A DNA stretch of 64,000 bases. Origin: Centroberyx gerrardi. Taxonomy: Eukaryota; Chordata; Actinopteri; Beryciformes; Berycidae. Every line of letters starts with the position of its first letter. Within the stretch, counting starts at the first letter, position 1. Positions 9,731-23,500 of this stretch are shown here, piece by piece. A model generated the notes under the pieces. That model saw only the letters and a list, made by a program, of their open reading frames with translations, searched no databases and had not been told where the DNA came from. The stretch is taken from contig NC_136004.1 of NCBI RefSeq assembly GCF_048128805.1, positions 18,474,185 through 18,538,184 on the forward strand, written 5' to 3'. The position numbers and the translations under genes were made by a program.

Positions 9731-12700
9731 CCTAATCCACTGCGTCTATAACCATCAGGTGTTCTCAGCTCCTTGAAAAGCTTGTCCAGCGTTGCGTGCT
9801 ACAGAAATGTCTCCAGAACAATGATGTTATCTTTATTTCTGAAGGGAGGAACTCTTTTGACGTTACGCTGCCGGCTATCATCAAATCTTCAGACTTCAGC
9901 AGACAACCGCTAACCAAACTTTCCAGTTACAGAATTGCATGGACAGAGGTCTCATGTGACTGAAAAGAATGAAGCTGAACACAAAGGAGGGGTACTTTCC
10001 ATGGCTGGAGACACGTGAATTGACAACACAGGAGGATGTACAATGAGCGCTGCGAGTGTTCAGACAGTGACACAGCTTTTTGGTGATATTCTCACATTTT
10101 TTTATGTAAAATGACACGCAATGACTATAAGGTTGAAGTGGAGATTATCAGCTTCAAACTGAATAGTGCAGTAACAGTGGATGACACTGATTAGCTGATA
10201 TCCGATTTTTAATAGAAGGACAATACAGCAGTATCAGTGTAACCCTTGTTTCCAGCTATATGGATGAATATTGAAGAACCACAGCTGTTTTGGTTGATGG
10301 TTCCCCATTTCAGAGTGCCAATAGGACAAATTAAGATAAAAATGTAATAAAGTAGTCATTTTCATAATTGTGGAGCTCACTGTAAAACCTTTGGAGGTTC
10401 CTGGCACAATCACATGCTGTAACATAATTGAGTTGCCAATATTACATCATCAGATATGTCAATACGGCATGATAACAAAGAAGTAACTGTCTTCCTGCTG
10501 GCTGTGACTGGATTAGACTCTAGTATCATCCACATGATGCTTTTGTCTAGCAGGGAAAATGTTGCTCAAGAATGAGGAAAGGGATTTGTGCCAACAAGTG
10601 ATAATCATGGCTCCCCATTATTTTAATCACATTTCTATTAGATTTAGACTTTGGTTTAGGCAATGGCAACCAGAGACAGTGGTTTAACAGCCATTGAATA
10701 TCAACACTGGTACTGGAACATTACCACTAATAATGGGATGAGGGTTTTGTGGCGAGGGTGAGGATGAGGGTGATACATAATTACTACACAGATTTCAATC
10801 CAGGAATCCAGGGTTCATCTGCAGGATAATGAAATAATACTAATTATAATACTAATGTGTTACTTTATTGATCCTCATAGGTCAGAGGTCAGGGTCAGAA
10901 GGATGAACATTTAAGCAACAGCTAGGAACTTGAAAGAAAATTAAGAAAAAAGAGAAACTATATACAGAATAAATAAGGGAAGGCGACTGGTAAGGCCAGC
11001 AGGACTGAACACACACTTTCTCACACCTACAGTGTTTTTCACAAAGTGCACTTGTACAGTCACCCTCATGCCATTCGGACTGTAATGTGAAGCCGGTTGG
11101 AGGGAGCGGTTCTGTGTTTTTTCCCCAGAGAATGAGGATCCATTCCCCCTGAGGCCACAGACTCAGTATCTCCTCAGCTCCCTGCTCTCTGTCAGGACTG
11201 GTCCCCCTCTCCCTCAGCGGGCCCAGACTCTCATCAAAGGCCAGCAGAGGCCCGACTGTAATTGGAAACAGACGCAGCCAGAATCCCCCTCCAGGACCAA
11301 AATGCTGAGTACAGGCAAACGCCTCACATTCCAAAAGCATGAACTCTGCAAAAAAAAAAAAAAAGAAGGGAGACAGAAGAGAAACAGTACAGGAAATATT
11401 CCTTCTTCCTTAACTGCAGACAAACAGGGAGGGGAGATATTTTGTGGTAGAAGGTTGTGACTAGAAGGCTGTAGAGCAGGATTGCATGATTTTATCGGTC
11501 AGTGGCTGCACACAGTCAACCTGCACGTCAGATGTGAAAAAATAAACAATAAAGAGCAAAGTCAGCATGATTCCCGAAACTGGAATAATCATGTTTGACC
11601 CATGTGATCAACCAAGTGATTAAGATAAACTACATGCCTTCTTACAGCCAAATTCAGACCTTGACCTAAACGTCGCACCACGATTTTCAAGATAAAAAAT
11701 TCAAGATAAATTAAGGTGTGTCCACTTTATGATACACAGATTCTGACTCTGGTTTAAGTCCATTGTTATACACCTTTCTTTATGCATCCAAAACCCTACA
11801 ACATGTTTAGCACTCCCATCAGCTTCATGATGTAAAGCACATAATCTATTAATATAGAGATTATTATAAATATAATCATACTATTAAACACCAAATACAT
11901 CAAATAGGATAAGAATTGTTGAGTCACACAATTGAAAGAAATTAATTAGAATGTGCAATACTGTTGATTTGTCTCTGAACACTTGGAATGTTATTTAAAG
12001 CAATTTGACAGCCAGTGGCATCAGGCCACTCCAGCCTTACAGACTAAATGTCATGAAACCATACAGTGCTGAATTAACCAAATTAAAGGTGCACAGTATT
12101 TAAAGGCAATGTCACAGGAGGGGGACATGAAGAAGACCAAAAAGAAGACCATGGTCAGATTTTTTTGCCATAATGAAGGGAAGGAAGAGGGAGGTTTTGA
12201 ATAAACCTGTATGCAAACAAAGGCACACCCAAAATCCTCAGTACGCAAATCGAATAAGTCGAGTCTGAAAAGGAACAGCTCAAATGTGCGGCTCTCAATC
12301 CGCGTACGACCCGCATAACTATACACTATTACTATCTGATAGACACTACCACTATCTGAACTGGGCCCTTATTGCTGGGGAAATGGGGGCCACCACACAA
12401 CATCTGTTTCAACATGCCATACAGTAACATGCACTTTTTTTTCACAGCAACACCTCGACTTGGAATACGGTACCGCCATCTAAAACAAACCACTTCCTTT
12501 AAACAGAAATCCTGTGTTTGGTTTTGCACTTCCCCTTTCAATAAAGCAATACTACATGAAGAAATATGGAGGGATGAAATCTTTGTGTTTTCCCTCTGGA
12601 CATTTCCTGGCATAATATGGAGTTTGGGAGGCTTTAATTGACGTGGGGCAATGACGGGAAATGAGGGTCAAGCTATCACAATGGCATTTTTGTGTGAAGT

Positions 12701-14756
12701 TACGTCATGGGAGTGTTGGTGCTCGCGAGAGGGAAGTGATGTTGTTGCGGGTGCCTTGCCAATCACTGCAATAGTACCTGATGCAACATGGTATACAGGG
12801 GTAATGGAAAAAGCCACGCAGGGCTGAGTGATTGTAAGATAACTAGCCTGAGCTCCACATTTTAGTTTTTCTGCGCCTCACTGAAGAACCAGCACTGAGT
12901 GTCGGAGGGGGAAGTCGGAGCAAGAATTTGTTGTAATCTAGTCAAGGATCTCGAGACACTGATTCAGTCATTATGAAAACTATGTGGCAGAATGCACCCA
13001 CAGTGCCAGGTCATTAGTGGGGAGTTCCTGTTCTCCTAGCTACTGCTCTGCTTCTCAAAGCTGATTGTGGCAACCGATGGAAATAAACACATTTCTAGAT
13101 AAAGGAAAATGTAAACAACTTCTTACAACAAGAGAAAAATGCACGAGAAGCAAAGAAACGAAGAGAAAAAAAAAAAAGCTATTCACCTAAGATAAAAGTG
13201 AAAATATCCATGCGCACCGCCACTGTTCCCCTTGTGCCAGATGAGCAAATGAAAATAGCAGCTGGGTGGGGGGGGGGGGTCATCCAAGGGCTTTAAGAGA
13301 CGACGAAGGTACAGAATGTCTCTGGGTAACGTTCAGTGGATTCCGGGGGGCCTTCGCAAGTCCAAAAAGAAAAGGATCCAAATTTGAACAAGCCTCTTAG
13401 GAGTAGTGATGACAACTGAAAAGCCTGCTTAGGAAAAATCTCTGCCTTGTTTTGTGCATGTACATAATCGTTCTCTTGAGCGCTGAAATGCTATGACCGC
13501 CCCAAGTGCAAATCCTGCCAGTACACATTCTGCACCAAATCACTATCAATCTCTTTCATCCTCTCCCTTTTCACACTCCGGCTTATACAGTCGCATTGTA
13601 TTGTAGTGCGTTGTTATCCTGCTCCCCCACAGCATCTGGAAGGCATTTCCGGCCATGCACTTGTGGGCCTTCGGTTTGACACACTTGACGTTTGTGTCTG
13701 TGCAATGTGGTCAGCTGTTGACAATGTTCTGACTCAAGAACTGTTGTTTCCTGTCCTCTAGACCATGATGGTGAGTAAGAGGCCATTTTTCTTTGAAGAT
13801 GGTCGCCTAGACTGACATGTTTGCACTCAGCACTTTGTACCTTTCTGCACTATATTAAATAAGGACATGATCTTGCAGTAACCGACTTGTCTGGACACTC
13901 CAGTGTCCAGTGTGCGGGCCTCTATACTGCCTATATACATACAAGTTGTACCTTGCCTGCATTCGAGGATCCTATAGAGGGCTTGGGGTTCAACAAGGCT
14001 ATTATTATTCAAATTCTAATTATATGTGGATATATATACAAATGTTATATATATATATGTTGCATCAATTCTGAATTTTCCCAACACACGTGGAAAGGTG
14101 TGGTTATGTGCAAGCTTGTAAGCTTTGATGCCGATGCTAAGCTTAGTACTTGCTCAACATGTTATCAGTTTTACTAATTTAGAACAACCAAGGCTTAAGG
14201 CCCGGAAGATCAACAATATGAGAACGGGAGCACCCATTTCCCCCGGCATTGGCAGTATTGACTGGAGGCCTGAGGGATTAGTTTGCTGAAAGCTGTGTGC
14301 ATCTTGTAGAGCTGGAGCAGAGATGGAAAAACAGTAATTGCAATAGAAAGATGGAGGAAAGGAAAATGAAACGAGATGGCGACTCTCCGCACTCTCCAAG
14401 CGGGCTCATCTCCCTTATGACAGGATATCATTAGAATTAAAAAGCATCTGCTTATCCCTTAGGAAATGAACTCATTAACTACACATAAATAATTGGAATT
14501 TAAGCTTTTATGTTTCATTGATTGTCTTTAGCATTTTATCAGAGTACTTTTTATCAGTACTTACAGTACATTAAATCAATATCAGTCGAAAAATGCCTTC
14601 AATTTGGCCTTGGCCGGAGTTCATAGGTAACCTTTGCTGTCTAGTCTTTCTGTGGTAATGGCTTAAAGAGAAATGGCTTAGAGCAGTAAGCAGCAGCAGA
14701 GGTCTTGATAGCTAATCTGTTGGTGGGAACATATTTAATTTTTAATGCTGCCATTT
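9731..14756. other. Long intergenic stretch without recognised genes
   Basis: Frames up to 152 codons exist (minus strand 11340-10882), but none shows a recognisable domain, and the longest ends in hydrophobic low-complexity sequence. Local features: a poly-G run near 13267-13279, an AT dinucleotide tract near 14050, a CTCGCGAGAG palindrome at 12722-12731, and a moderately GC-rich patch near 11060-11340. It may contain regulatory DNA for snx18, which cannot be shown from one sequence. Confidence 0.5.
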
Positions 14757-14836
14757 TGGCCGGGTCTTGCTCGAAAAAGAGATCATTGATTTCAAGTGAC
14801 TACCTGGTAAAATAAAGGTTAAATAAAAAAAAAAAT
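14757..14836 (+). repeat. 3' tail of a fish non-LTR retrotransposon or SINE
   Basis: The string CCGGGTCTTGCTCGAAAAAG...GATTTCAAGTGACTACCTGGT ends in AAATAAAGGTTAAATAAA plus poly-A. This closely resembles a tail found at many places in fish genomes, where the element ends in short AAATAAAGGTTAAATA repeats. The body upstream is absent, as is usual for severe 5' truncation. Confidence 0.65.
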
Positions 14837-16011
14837 GACAGAGCTGGCTGGTCACTATCTGAGACCCACTGCTGTTAAAAACCACCACTGCCAATCATGA
14901 ATCCACTGCTATCTATTCCTCCACAACCCTGCCCACCACTACATCCACACATCCGTCACACATGGACTCTTCCTTTACCACACGAGGACAAGACCCTGCA
15001 TTTCCTTCAAAGTATACTTATATCGAGTGAGAGAATTAAGTGGTGGCATTAGATAAAATTGTAAAAGTGTATGTAGTGAGAATGTTTTCTATTCAATCAG
15101 ACCATCTTAGCAAAGAGCAAATTTAGGCCTCCATAAGCACTGTTATGCATCAGAACTGTCTCTTTAAACGAACCCTGGAGCAGAATTAAAATCATCGGTT
15201 ACCTAAGGTGGTAAGTGGCAAATTTAACAGCTAACAAAAAACTCTTTCCCAAACGTTTTTGACCTTTCCTGTTCAGTAGATGTACATTGTCATCCGCTCT
15301 GACACCTTTAACAGCGGCCAGATGTCCCAGATGGCTGAACAGACTTTGAACTGTCAGCAGATCTGTGAGCCTAGCATGAGGTTAGCATGAACCACTGACA
15401 CGGCACACCGGTCCTCTGGGGACGCACCGAGCGGCCCGGGAAACCTGCGGCGCCCGACAGTGTGCTCTCTTTGCTCTCTGGATTTTCACATGGTCAGGTG
15501 GCTGTCACTGTGCAAATAAACACTACAGTACAACACAATCTGAGGCACGTTTGAAGGGGATTTAAAAGCCATATGGAGACAATGCATAGTGAAAATTAAA
15601 CTGAGCTTCCTTTCCATTGTTCATTGTATTCATGCTACGTTTCTGGACTTAAGTGATCATCATCTGAAATCAAAATGTTATCCAGGACTTCTGATACACC
15701 ATATAGCTACTAGACTAAACATACATTTTTTTTTTGGGGGGGGGGGGATATATCAGCTATGGGTACAGACATATTAATTCTTAATGGGTAGGACTTGCTG
15801 ATAGCAGATCATTTCTTCACAACTTTAAGATCCCACCATAAGACAATTTGAAATTGAAAAGATGTCTTCAGTCTAATGAAAAAATGAACATAAAGCTTGT
15901 AGTGGGGCAATCTTTGTGCCACAGTCTGTCAGATTAGGCCACTAACTAAAATATTAACATTAATTAAATATTTAAAATGAATGATGACACACACAGGGCA
16001 ACCAACACAAT
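14837..16011. other. Intergenic region downstream of snx18
   Basis: No gene recognised. A T10-G12 homopolymer junction lies at 15726-15747, a likely slippage site and possible assembly weak point. The rest is AT-rich unique sequence. Confidence 0.5.
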
Positions 16012-17331
16012 TTTCTGTGAAGGAGGAATTTATTTTGTTTCTCTGCTTCTATACTAAACTCTTTATGATGCATCCAGCACATAAAGGTTAAAAACAGCAG
16101 TACAGTTGAATTGAACTGTCTACAAGTGTGCTATTAAAAAGACTGCATAAAAACAGGTGAGGAACCCTCTGCCCTCTAACAGCCTGCCTTGAACACTACT
16201 CCAAAACTAAGCCTGAAAACCAATGTTTTGTAGACACAAACTCAGGTATCCGGCATAGCAAATGTCTATTTCACTCATTCCTTCGATTTTGCAAGCTTTA
16301 GACAAGGAGCAGGTACTGGCTGTGTCCTGTCTAAGGCATGGGGTCCTATTGTCAAAGCAGGCAATCCTCTCTTGATCCTGATGCTGTCATACTGTGTGCT
16401 GAAAATCAGGCTTGGGGGCCATTGGGGGGGAAACGGCACAAAGGAACGATGCTATCTCCCAAAGCTGTCCACAATAGACACTGCCCTCATCCATAGCACA
16501 GTGAATTTCTTTTTCAAAATCTGTAGCTTTGTAAAAACAAATAGAATATATTTCTACATATATATAAAGCTTTTTAGTAGCTAGTAACAAAAATTGCCAG
16601 ATAGACATTATCAGAAGGCACAGCGAGACAGTGGTGACGGTGGCTGCTCGACGAGGAGACTGTAAACATTCTGTCCTGCGAGTCTGGAGAGAGCTGGGGA
16701 GGGCTCGAGTGTTTCCAGAAGGCAGTGGGTTAGCCACTGGGGCAGCGCTGCTGCTGGACACAGGAGGGTGGGGCACGTCTTCAGTGGGATTCACTTCAAC
16801 ATTCAGTTAAAAATAGAGTCAAAACAGTGTGATAAGGCTAAAGAACACTATACCCTCTATGAAATCTTGCACTGGAAGTGTAGGCAGCAGTGGATACAAG
16901 GTTATCTCTCTAGGTCACAACACTGATTATAGTTAATTCAGCCACTCGTTGGACCAAGTGGTGCACAGTGTTTTTCACCATCACCATCATTGATCCTTAT
17001 GAAAACTGAAGGCATATGACCTTTTTTTCTTTGCAGGAAGTATTTTAAAGTTGGCTTAACTTCATTGTATTACACCTCCCCCTTAAAACAAGAACATCCA
17101 TCCCTCCAAAAATCTAGCCAACACACAAAGAACCCTGGATTTTGGTAAAAATGTCAATATTATTGGAGTGTTGTCTCCTTGTTTGTCTCTCCCTGTACAA
17201 TGAGCAGCATTCAGCGGTTTGTGACGCTGGCTATTGTCTGCCCAAACTCCACTGGCTGGCTGAGGAAGGTGCACGGCCATTAGTCACCAAGGTCCAATTC
17301 AACAGACTGGGCCTGCCGCTCTCAGCATCCA
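16012..17331 (-). other. snx18: Probable snx18 3' UTR
   Basis: This lies directly downstream of the snx18 stop codon on the minus strand. No splice site or coding frame is needed to explain it, and a well-formed polyadenylation region sits at its far end (AATAAA at 16034-16029, then a GT-rich element). A length of about 1.3 kb is reasonable for this gene family. The 135-codon minus-strand frame at 16794-16387 resembles no protein and is treated as chance. The exact end of the transcript is inferred. Confidence 0.6.
16029..16034 (-). terminator. snx18: Likely snx18 polyadenylation signal
   Basis: AATAAA on the minus strand, followed about 20 bases on by a GT-rich downstream element (TTGTGTTGGTTG, then CCTGTGTGTGTC). 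It is the most convincing poly(A) arrangement downstream of the snx18 stop codon, though other AT-rich hexamers nearby cannot be excluded. Confidence 0.55.
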
Positions 17332-17585
17332 TTAAGCATTGTCGTATTTCTGCAGGGCTTCCTCTAGCTTGCCCGTGATTTTCTGGAAGAAGCCGATCTG
17401 CTGCTGCAGGTAGTGCTGCATCTGTGACTTGAAGTCGCGCACGCGGATCTGGTGGAAGTGCTGGATCTCAGCCAGTGTGGCAAAGGAGATGATGTTGCAG
17501 CGCTCGTTGATGCCTTCCGCCTGCGGCCTTTCCATCTTGCCCTCCTCCACGTGCTTCTGGCTGTCTTTCACCTTCGTCAGTGCTC
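17332..17585 (-). CDS. snx18: Sorting nexin 18, coding exon 2 (BAR domain C-terminus)
   Basis: This exon encodes residues 507-589 plus the last two bases of codon 506, finishing the BAR domain. The acceptor reads CCCCCAAACAG followed by GA-GCA, so the exon joins exon 1 in phase 1 and gives Gly-Ala-Leu-Thr-Lys-Val-Lys, as I remember the mammalian protein. The stretch ISFATLAEIQHFHQIRVRDF and the C-terminal EEALQKYDNA are diagnostic of SNX18 within the SNX9/18/33 subfamily. The BAR domain forms an elongated homodimer that senses and drives membrane curvature. The TAA stop is at 17334-17332. An ATG inside the exon gives an open frame from 17571, but the true reading starts at the splice junction, five codons earlier. 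Confidence 0.95.
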
Positions 17586-20500
17586 CTGTTTGGGGGTGAC
17601 AGCAGAGTGCAGGAGTTAGTTCAAGCTTTCTCTTTTTGCTGCCTGATCACATTTATACATTTTGTTATCCTCTTGTTTGTTATTTTTGGAAACTGCTTCA
17701 CCATGAGAGTGCATGTTCTGCAAATAGAAACAGAACACCCACACCACTTATTTACAATGTTCAATCAAAAGGGAAATTATTAAGATACTATTTTAACCAG
17801 CATGGGAAAGTAGCTCACTAGTAGGCTCTGTCTCGAACATTATTTCCCTCTTAAAGGCATACGATTTTGATTCCAGGGCAACATTAGATTAGATTCTATA
17901 ACAGATACGGTTTTTAATAAACTAGGATGTTCTTTACTGATAAGACTCAGGGTGAAACAACTCAAAAGTAATATCTATAACCTTAGGAACTTGACCAAAA
18001 ATAGTTTCAAGATTCTTAGCTTGAACAGTGTGTTCCAAACTGCCTGAGAACCAGAACCACATCTGTGACCGTGGTCAGAGAATGCAAGGGGGGTCCAGAT
18101 CTAAAAATATCTTGAGACACATTACGTCACCTCAAACGCCTTTCCTGAACACCCATTTAAGGGGATTTTGCTTGCTTTTTGATACCATCTACTACAATTG
18201 TTTGGCATTGTCAAGGAACTTACATTAACTTAGGCTACTGCTTTTATTAGGAGAAGAACTCCAGGATCAGGAACATCCAGGAATTAACACCAAGAAAGTA
18301 GAAGTATAGCCGTTTCTAACATGCAGCTATTCCTCAACACTGATGTGTGTGGTGGAGACATAATGATCATCAGCACCATTTCTTTGACATTTCCACATCT
18401 GTGTCCTTTCACATTATTTTAAGAAAGCAGCGCTGGAAACGATTTCATAGTCCTTGAGGAAGTAGTAGGATGTTTACTTCTAAAATTGCGACCACTTTGC
18501 TTAAGCTGTGTCATCAATCTGTAAAAGCACAGCAGAAGTAAAAACATTTAGTTCATCAATCTAAACTATCAGCCTATCCAAAACATCATTACATTTCCAT
18601 GAGCGCATACGGGTTCAGCTTGAAGTCAACCTCCAGACTGGTTATTGTAACCGCTACCTTTTTGAAACAGTGACCAGATAGTGCCACTGCTGCTCCACTG
18701 ACGGGTTACTCTGCCTTTCATAAAAGGGACGCAGGATTTCACAGTCATAGGGGATGTGTCATGTGTTCTCAGAAAGACATCTGAGCCTGCGGGTTTCCAC
18801 ACAGACAGGACGGACTGCATGCTGTGTTGTCACTGAGGTGGATTCTTGTGGTTTAGCAGGATCATGACATGAGAGTTTACACCCAGCCATTTTCGCACAT
18901 ATCACACACCATTGCTGCTGCAGTGCTTGCTTTAAAAAACATTGTCTAGTTTTTCATTTTCCAGAATAAGCCTGAAGCCAAACTGGTGCGAGAAGGAGAC
19001 ATTAAACCTAAATTGGATACAACTCTCAGACAGATGCTTATATGGGAGCGGAAGACAGGGTCAAAATGCCAAGAGCTCACGACAGTTCGCTTATCAAACT
19101 ACTGAAACTCTCTGACCGAAAAAAGGAAGAAATGTCATGAACAGTAAATCTGAAGTTGAAATGTGAGAGAAACTGACCAGCCATGACCTGGTGTCTGAAC
19201 TAACTGCTTAAAACATATTGATGTTTCACAGCTGGAAGCAGAGGACAGCCGTAGAAAGACACATTGGTGCTTAGGGCTGTGATATGAATGACAATTTATG
19301 TGGACTTACATAATTTCAAATGTCAAAGCACTTTTTTATTTTCAAGGGGGAGGGGGGTGCTTAGAATTTGCTCCTCTTCATTTATTTTTTTCCAATTAAT
19401 TGCGCAGCCCTTGTGATGTAGCATAAAGCCTCCATAAAACTCTTAATTAAATGCTCTACACCTCAGCTAGTCTATATTTAGATTTAAATGAAACTTCTTG
19501 TAGGCGTATTTGCCTCTATCCTAGTTCCCTGTTAATGTGTACATGTGATGTTGAGTGTTGACATGGCCCTACTGCAATCATTAGAGAACAACCTCTGATG
19601 AAACTAGTGAAGCTTCACACATGGTATGACCAGTTGAGAGGTAATGCAATCCCCTACAGTGTAAACGCTGTGTTTCGGGTGGGGTGGGGGTTGAGGGGTG
19701 TAACCTGTACCCTTCAGGCATGCAGCCAAACTTCCTGCATTGCCTTGTCATGGGATTTTGTGTCATTTTGTGAACTTAGTCACCACCGCATTTGAAGTCT
19801 GACTCAGAGCGCTTAGTTCCTGACAAGTGAACCCACAGCATCACTTCAGAGGCACACTGACCTGACGCTGCACTCTTTCGGCTTCTCTCTACCCTCAAAT
19901 TCAGCTTTCAGAGTTAATTGAAGCATCATGTCAACATCCAAGCCAAGTTCAACCAAATACTTCCTGTTTCCAAATGTCTGTTTCTTTACCACTGACAACA
20001 CTCAAAGTGTCAGGCTATAGACTACAGTGCACAGAGCAACGGAAATATGCTGACATTCCCTAAAAAAATACATTTCATCGCCCCTCCCCCCAAAAAAACT
20101 GCACCGTCTGCCTTCTGGCCGTATCTCCCTCAGCTGCAGTTTAACCCAGATCTTTGAAATTCCTCTAATGCACAACAGATTGAACATGACAGAAAGAAAG
20201 ACAAAGATAACAGGGGAAGAGAAAAGTGGGAGTGGAAAAGAGAGACGGGAACAAACACAGCTGTCCAAAGACTTAAAGGCCAATCCCAAAGGTGTTTTCC
20301 ATACCTTAAAGGTCTCCGGCTTCCTGTGTTTTAAAAGCCCGCTAATGGACTGAAGTGGAATAATTGTTACCATGGAGACTTTATGGGAAATAGGCAAGAG
20401 TTCAGTCATGGAAGATAATGTCAGCAAACTGTCATATACAGAGCGTCATCATTTTCACAGCTGCTGCAAGTTACTGTCGTAGCCCTACCGCAAAAACACA

Positions 20501-23500
20501 GACACCAACAGTAAAGAAAGCTGTTGACAGTCTTTGTCACATTAAACACAGCAGCTTAACGTTTATCACAAATATTCAAAGCCGCCAAAATGTGCTGTGC
20601 AAAAGAATAATGCCTAGGCCACAGCCCGGACAGCAGACGCTACATCATCTATAGTGATTTACAGGGTGTGTGCCGCACACTGCAGAGTGTCACACCGTAA
20701 ATGAGGAACAGCCAGATAAAGGCCGCCGAAGAAATCCTCCCTGGGTGAACGGTGGTGGCAGCGAGCCCTCTTGGGAGCAGCCACTTCAGCTCTTACATAA
20801 CGCCTGGTTACACAACACCCTGCTACTGCTCGCCTGTGACCTGACTCTAACAAGCAGCGGCAATCCCAATCTCATCCCCTCTGCCACCTCTGTCATCCGT
20901 TTGTGCATTAGGGGAATCAAGAAAGAGCATCTAAATAGCTTTTGTCCATGAGTGGCCAACAATATATCAGACAGTCTTGCAGAGTCTGCACAGTGAGATG
21001 CACAGAGCGAGCGTTAGCTGGAGGCTGACTTTGCAAGAAAACTTGACACCCTTGTAAATCAGTGGTTTCCCCTACTTGCCTCCCATTGTTCCAAGACTCA
21101 ATGTGGTGATAAAACTGTGATGAGATCAGACAAAATGCAACTTGCTGCTTGGTGATGTGCTGAACAGATGATATGAGAGAGATAAAGAGAACACCGTTTT
21201 AGATCAGATATGCACAGCCAATATGGGGAGAAAGTAGCCTGAACCGAGAAGTGTTTCACTTGACTTGCATTCAAATTCTCCTATTTCTGAGAAAGATATT
21301 TAAGTTTAGCTTACTTTCTTCCCCTACTGGCTTTGTGTACTTGCAGATATTGTTGTGTTGTTCACTGCCACTGATGCTTTGTGGAACTTGTGTTCTCTAG
21401 GCTGTATATAGTTGAGCGACTTGATTAATTTACAAAAATAGACAATTGAGATTATGCAAATGTGATTGAGGACACTCCTCTTTGCAATCAGGTTCACCAG
21501 TGTTTGCTCTCTCCTACAAACAGGATCTATTGGGGGTCTATTTTTGTTAACCTGATGAAGACTTTTTAAATCCATTGAATAAAAATATTATCTGCTGTTA
21601 TTTTCTGTTAGTTTAGTTGAATTGATAACATGCCATTATCTGGAGTCATCAGAACATTTTCCCCCTAAGAACCATTGCACTTGCAGGATTAATACTGTCA
21701 TATTGAGTGGGTGGATGAACAAAAACTCACAGCAGCATAAATGGGCCGGAGAGGTCATTTGACGGGTAAAGACTGAATGAGCTACGGTATGTTAAATAAA
21801 GAAATGCATTCTTGGGTGTTTTCAGTCCTAAATATGCTGTCAAAGCATTTGTTCAACTATATGTGGTCACAATTTCAAATTTCAATTCCCACTTCCCTTG
21901 AGCATCAATGTTGAGTAAGAGCTTTTCAGTTTTAGTTTTTACACTCCCAAGAACAAATTTAGATACTTTGGTCATCGGCCAAACCAGAGCGTATCACTTA
22001 CCCCATTTCTGGAGTTTCAGCAGTGAGCATGTCTGAAAACCCTTTTCCTCCCTTCCCTTGTCTCCAGAGCTTGAAATATAAGGAAACAATGGGCCCTAAT
22101 GCTGTTTAGGCTACAATGTCAAATTAAGACAAAAATAAAAGTACAAAAATACAAGATGTGGGGGTCAACGCCTTTTTGAAGACAAAGCCAGATATGCTGT
22201 GAATATCATGAGTTAGCATTAGTCCTGCCAACCTCCATGCTAATGGATAATGGGATCTCTGTAGAGGTGACGATCAATAGAGTGATGTTCAATGTCCCTC
22301 TGTGGGAAGGCTCACATTTCACTAGTTATTTCTATGAGCACAAATAGAAACCCGTCTGGTGTCTGTGTCCTGTTTAGACAGATACAGGTAGCTAAAAATG
22401 GAATTCAACTCTTGATAGGACTGATAAGCCTCACTTTGATGTGTTTCTTCTAAAGAAAGCAACTGTAAATTGACCACGAGACCACCTCTAGAGACACCCT
22501 CACTTACATGATACCAGGAGGGGATTTTGCTTTGAGGTGTAATGAACAGGCGCATTAGCCTCATACTTTTCAAACTGCTGAAGTTACCTATTTCAGTTTA
22601 CCTACTGGTTAATTTTTAATTTTAATTAACACTCAACCAATGCTGAGAGACAACACTCCTACTTTAGTGCCAGTACTTGGGGAAATGAATTTATCTGGGA
22701 CCACTTCTGCTGCGGAAATGTCTACTTTGGTTATGACAACAAGGATGTGGCCTAGCCAGTAGTTCCTCTCTTCAGGTGTCTAACTGGAAGAAGACAGTAA
22801 TAAACCTCACTTCAGAATGGAAGAATAGCACTTGTGGACATTCCCACAATGTGATGATTAACCTACATGCAGTGTAGTGTGGCCAACAACGGAAAGCTGC
22901 ATCAACATTGAGCAACAGCTAGGATAGATGAAAACAGGGATTGAAAGGGAAATGTTTTATTAAACATTTGAGAGAGAGAAAGCAGATAGCTATGGTAGAC
23001 AAAGGGAGATGATGAGAGAAAGAGACAGAAAAGCCAGACAAAACGCCTGGCGCAGAACCTGCACTCAGAGACAACAGGGTTGGTGTACAACCAGCTTTGT
23101 TTCCAGCCCAGAGAATTTCGGCTCCCAGCTGCATAGTATTGTCTTCACACAATGATAAGCCAATGAACTCTACGCTGCCAGGTTTACAGGTTCATTAAAA
23201 GCCCTGTATTCTTTCAGGTACCTTTCCCCCTAATTAGGAGGCATATCACTGCAGTATTAGCGGTTTTCAAGTACTGCAGGATTCTACAAGACCTTAAGGG
23301 CCTAGTGGAAAACATAAGTAGATTTTAGAGAGTGAATGTCAAGTACCTGTGCAGAGGGTAATTGTATTTAAGACTCCCCAGCTACATGTAGGCCAGTTGA
23401 GTCACAAGCAGACATTCAGTCCATGAATATATTTATTACACTTTATATTTCATGTGGTATTTATGGCCACATTAGCAGTTCTAATGTACCAATGTCACTT

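Noticed and set aside
10882..11340. 152-codon minus-strand open frame, the longest outside snx18 and the LTR element
   Set aside because: No domain, no splice or promoter context, and the C-terminal half is low-complexity hydrophobic sequence. It is compatible with chance in a GC-richer patch.
16387..16794. 135-codon minus-strand frame downstream of snx18
   Set aside because: It lies in the presumed 3' UTR, has no family resemblance, and snx18 already ends normally at 17332.
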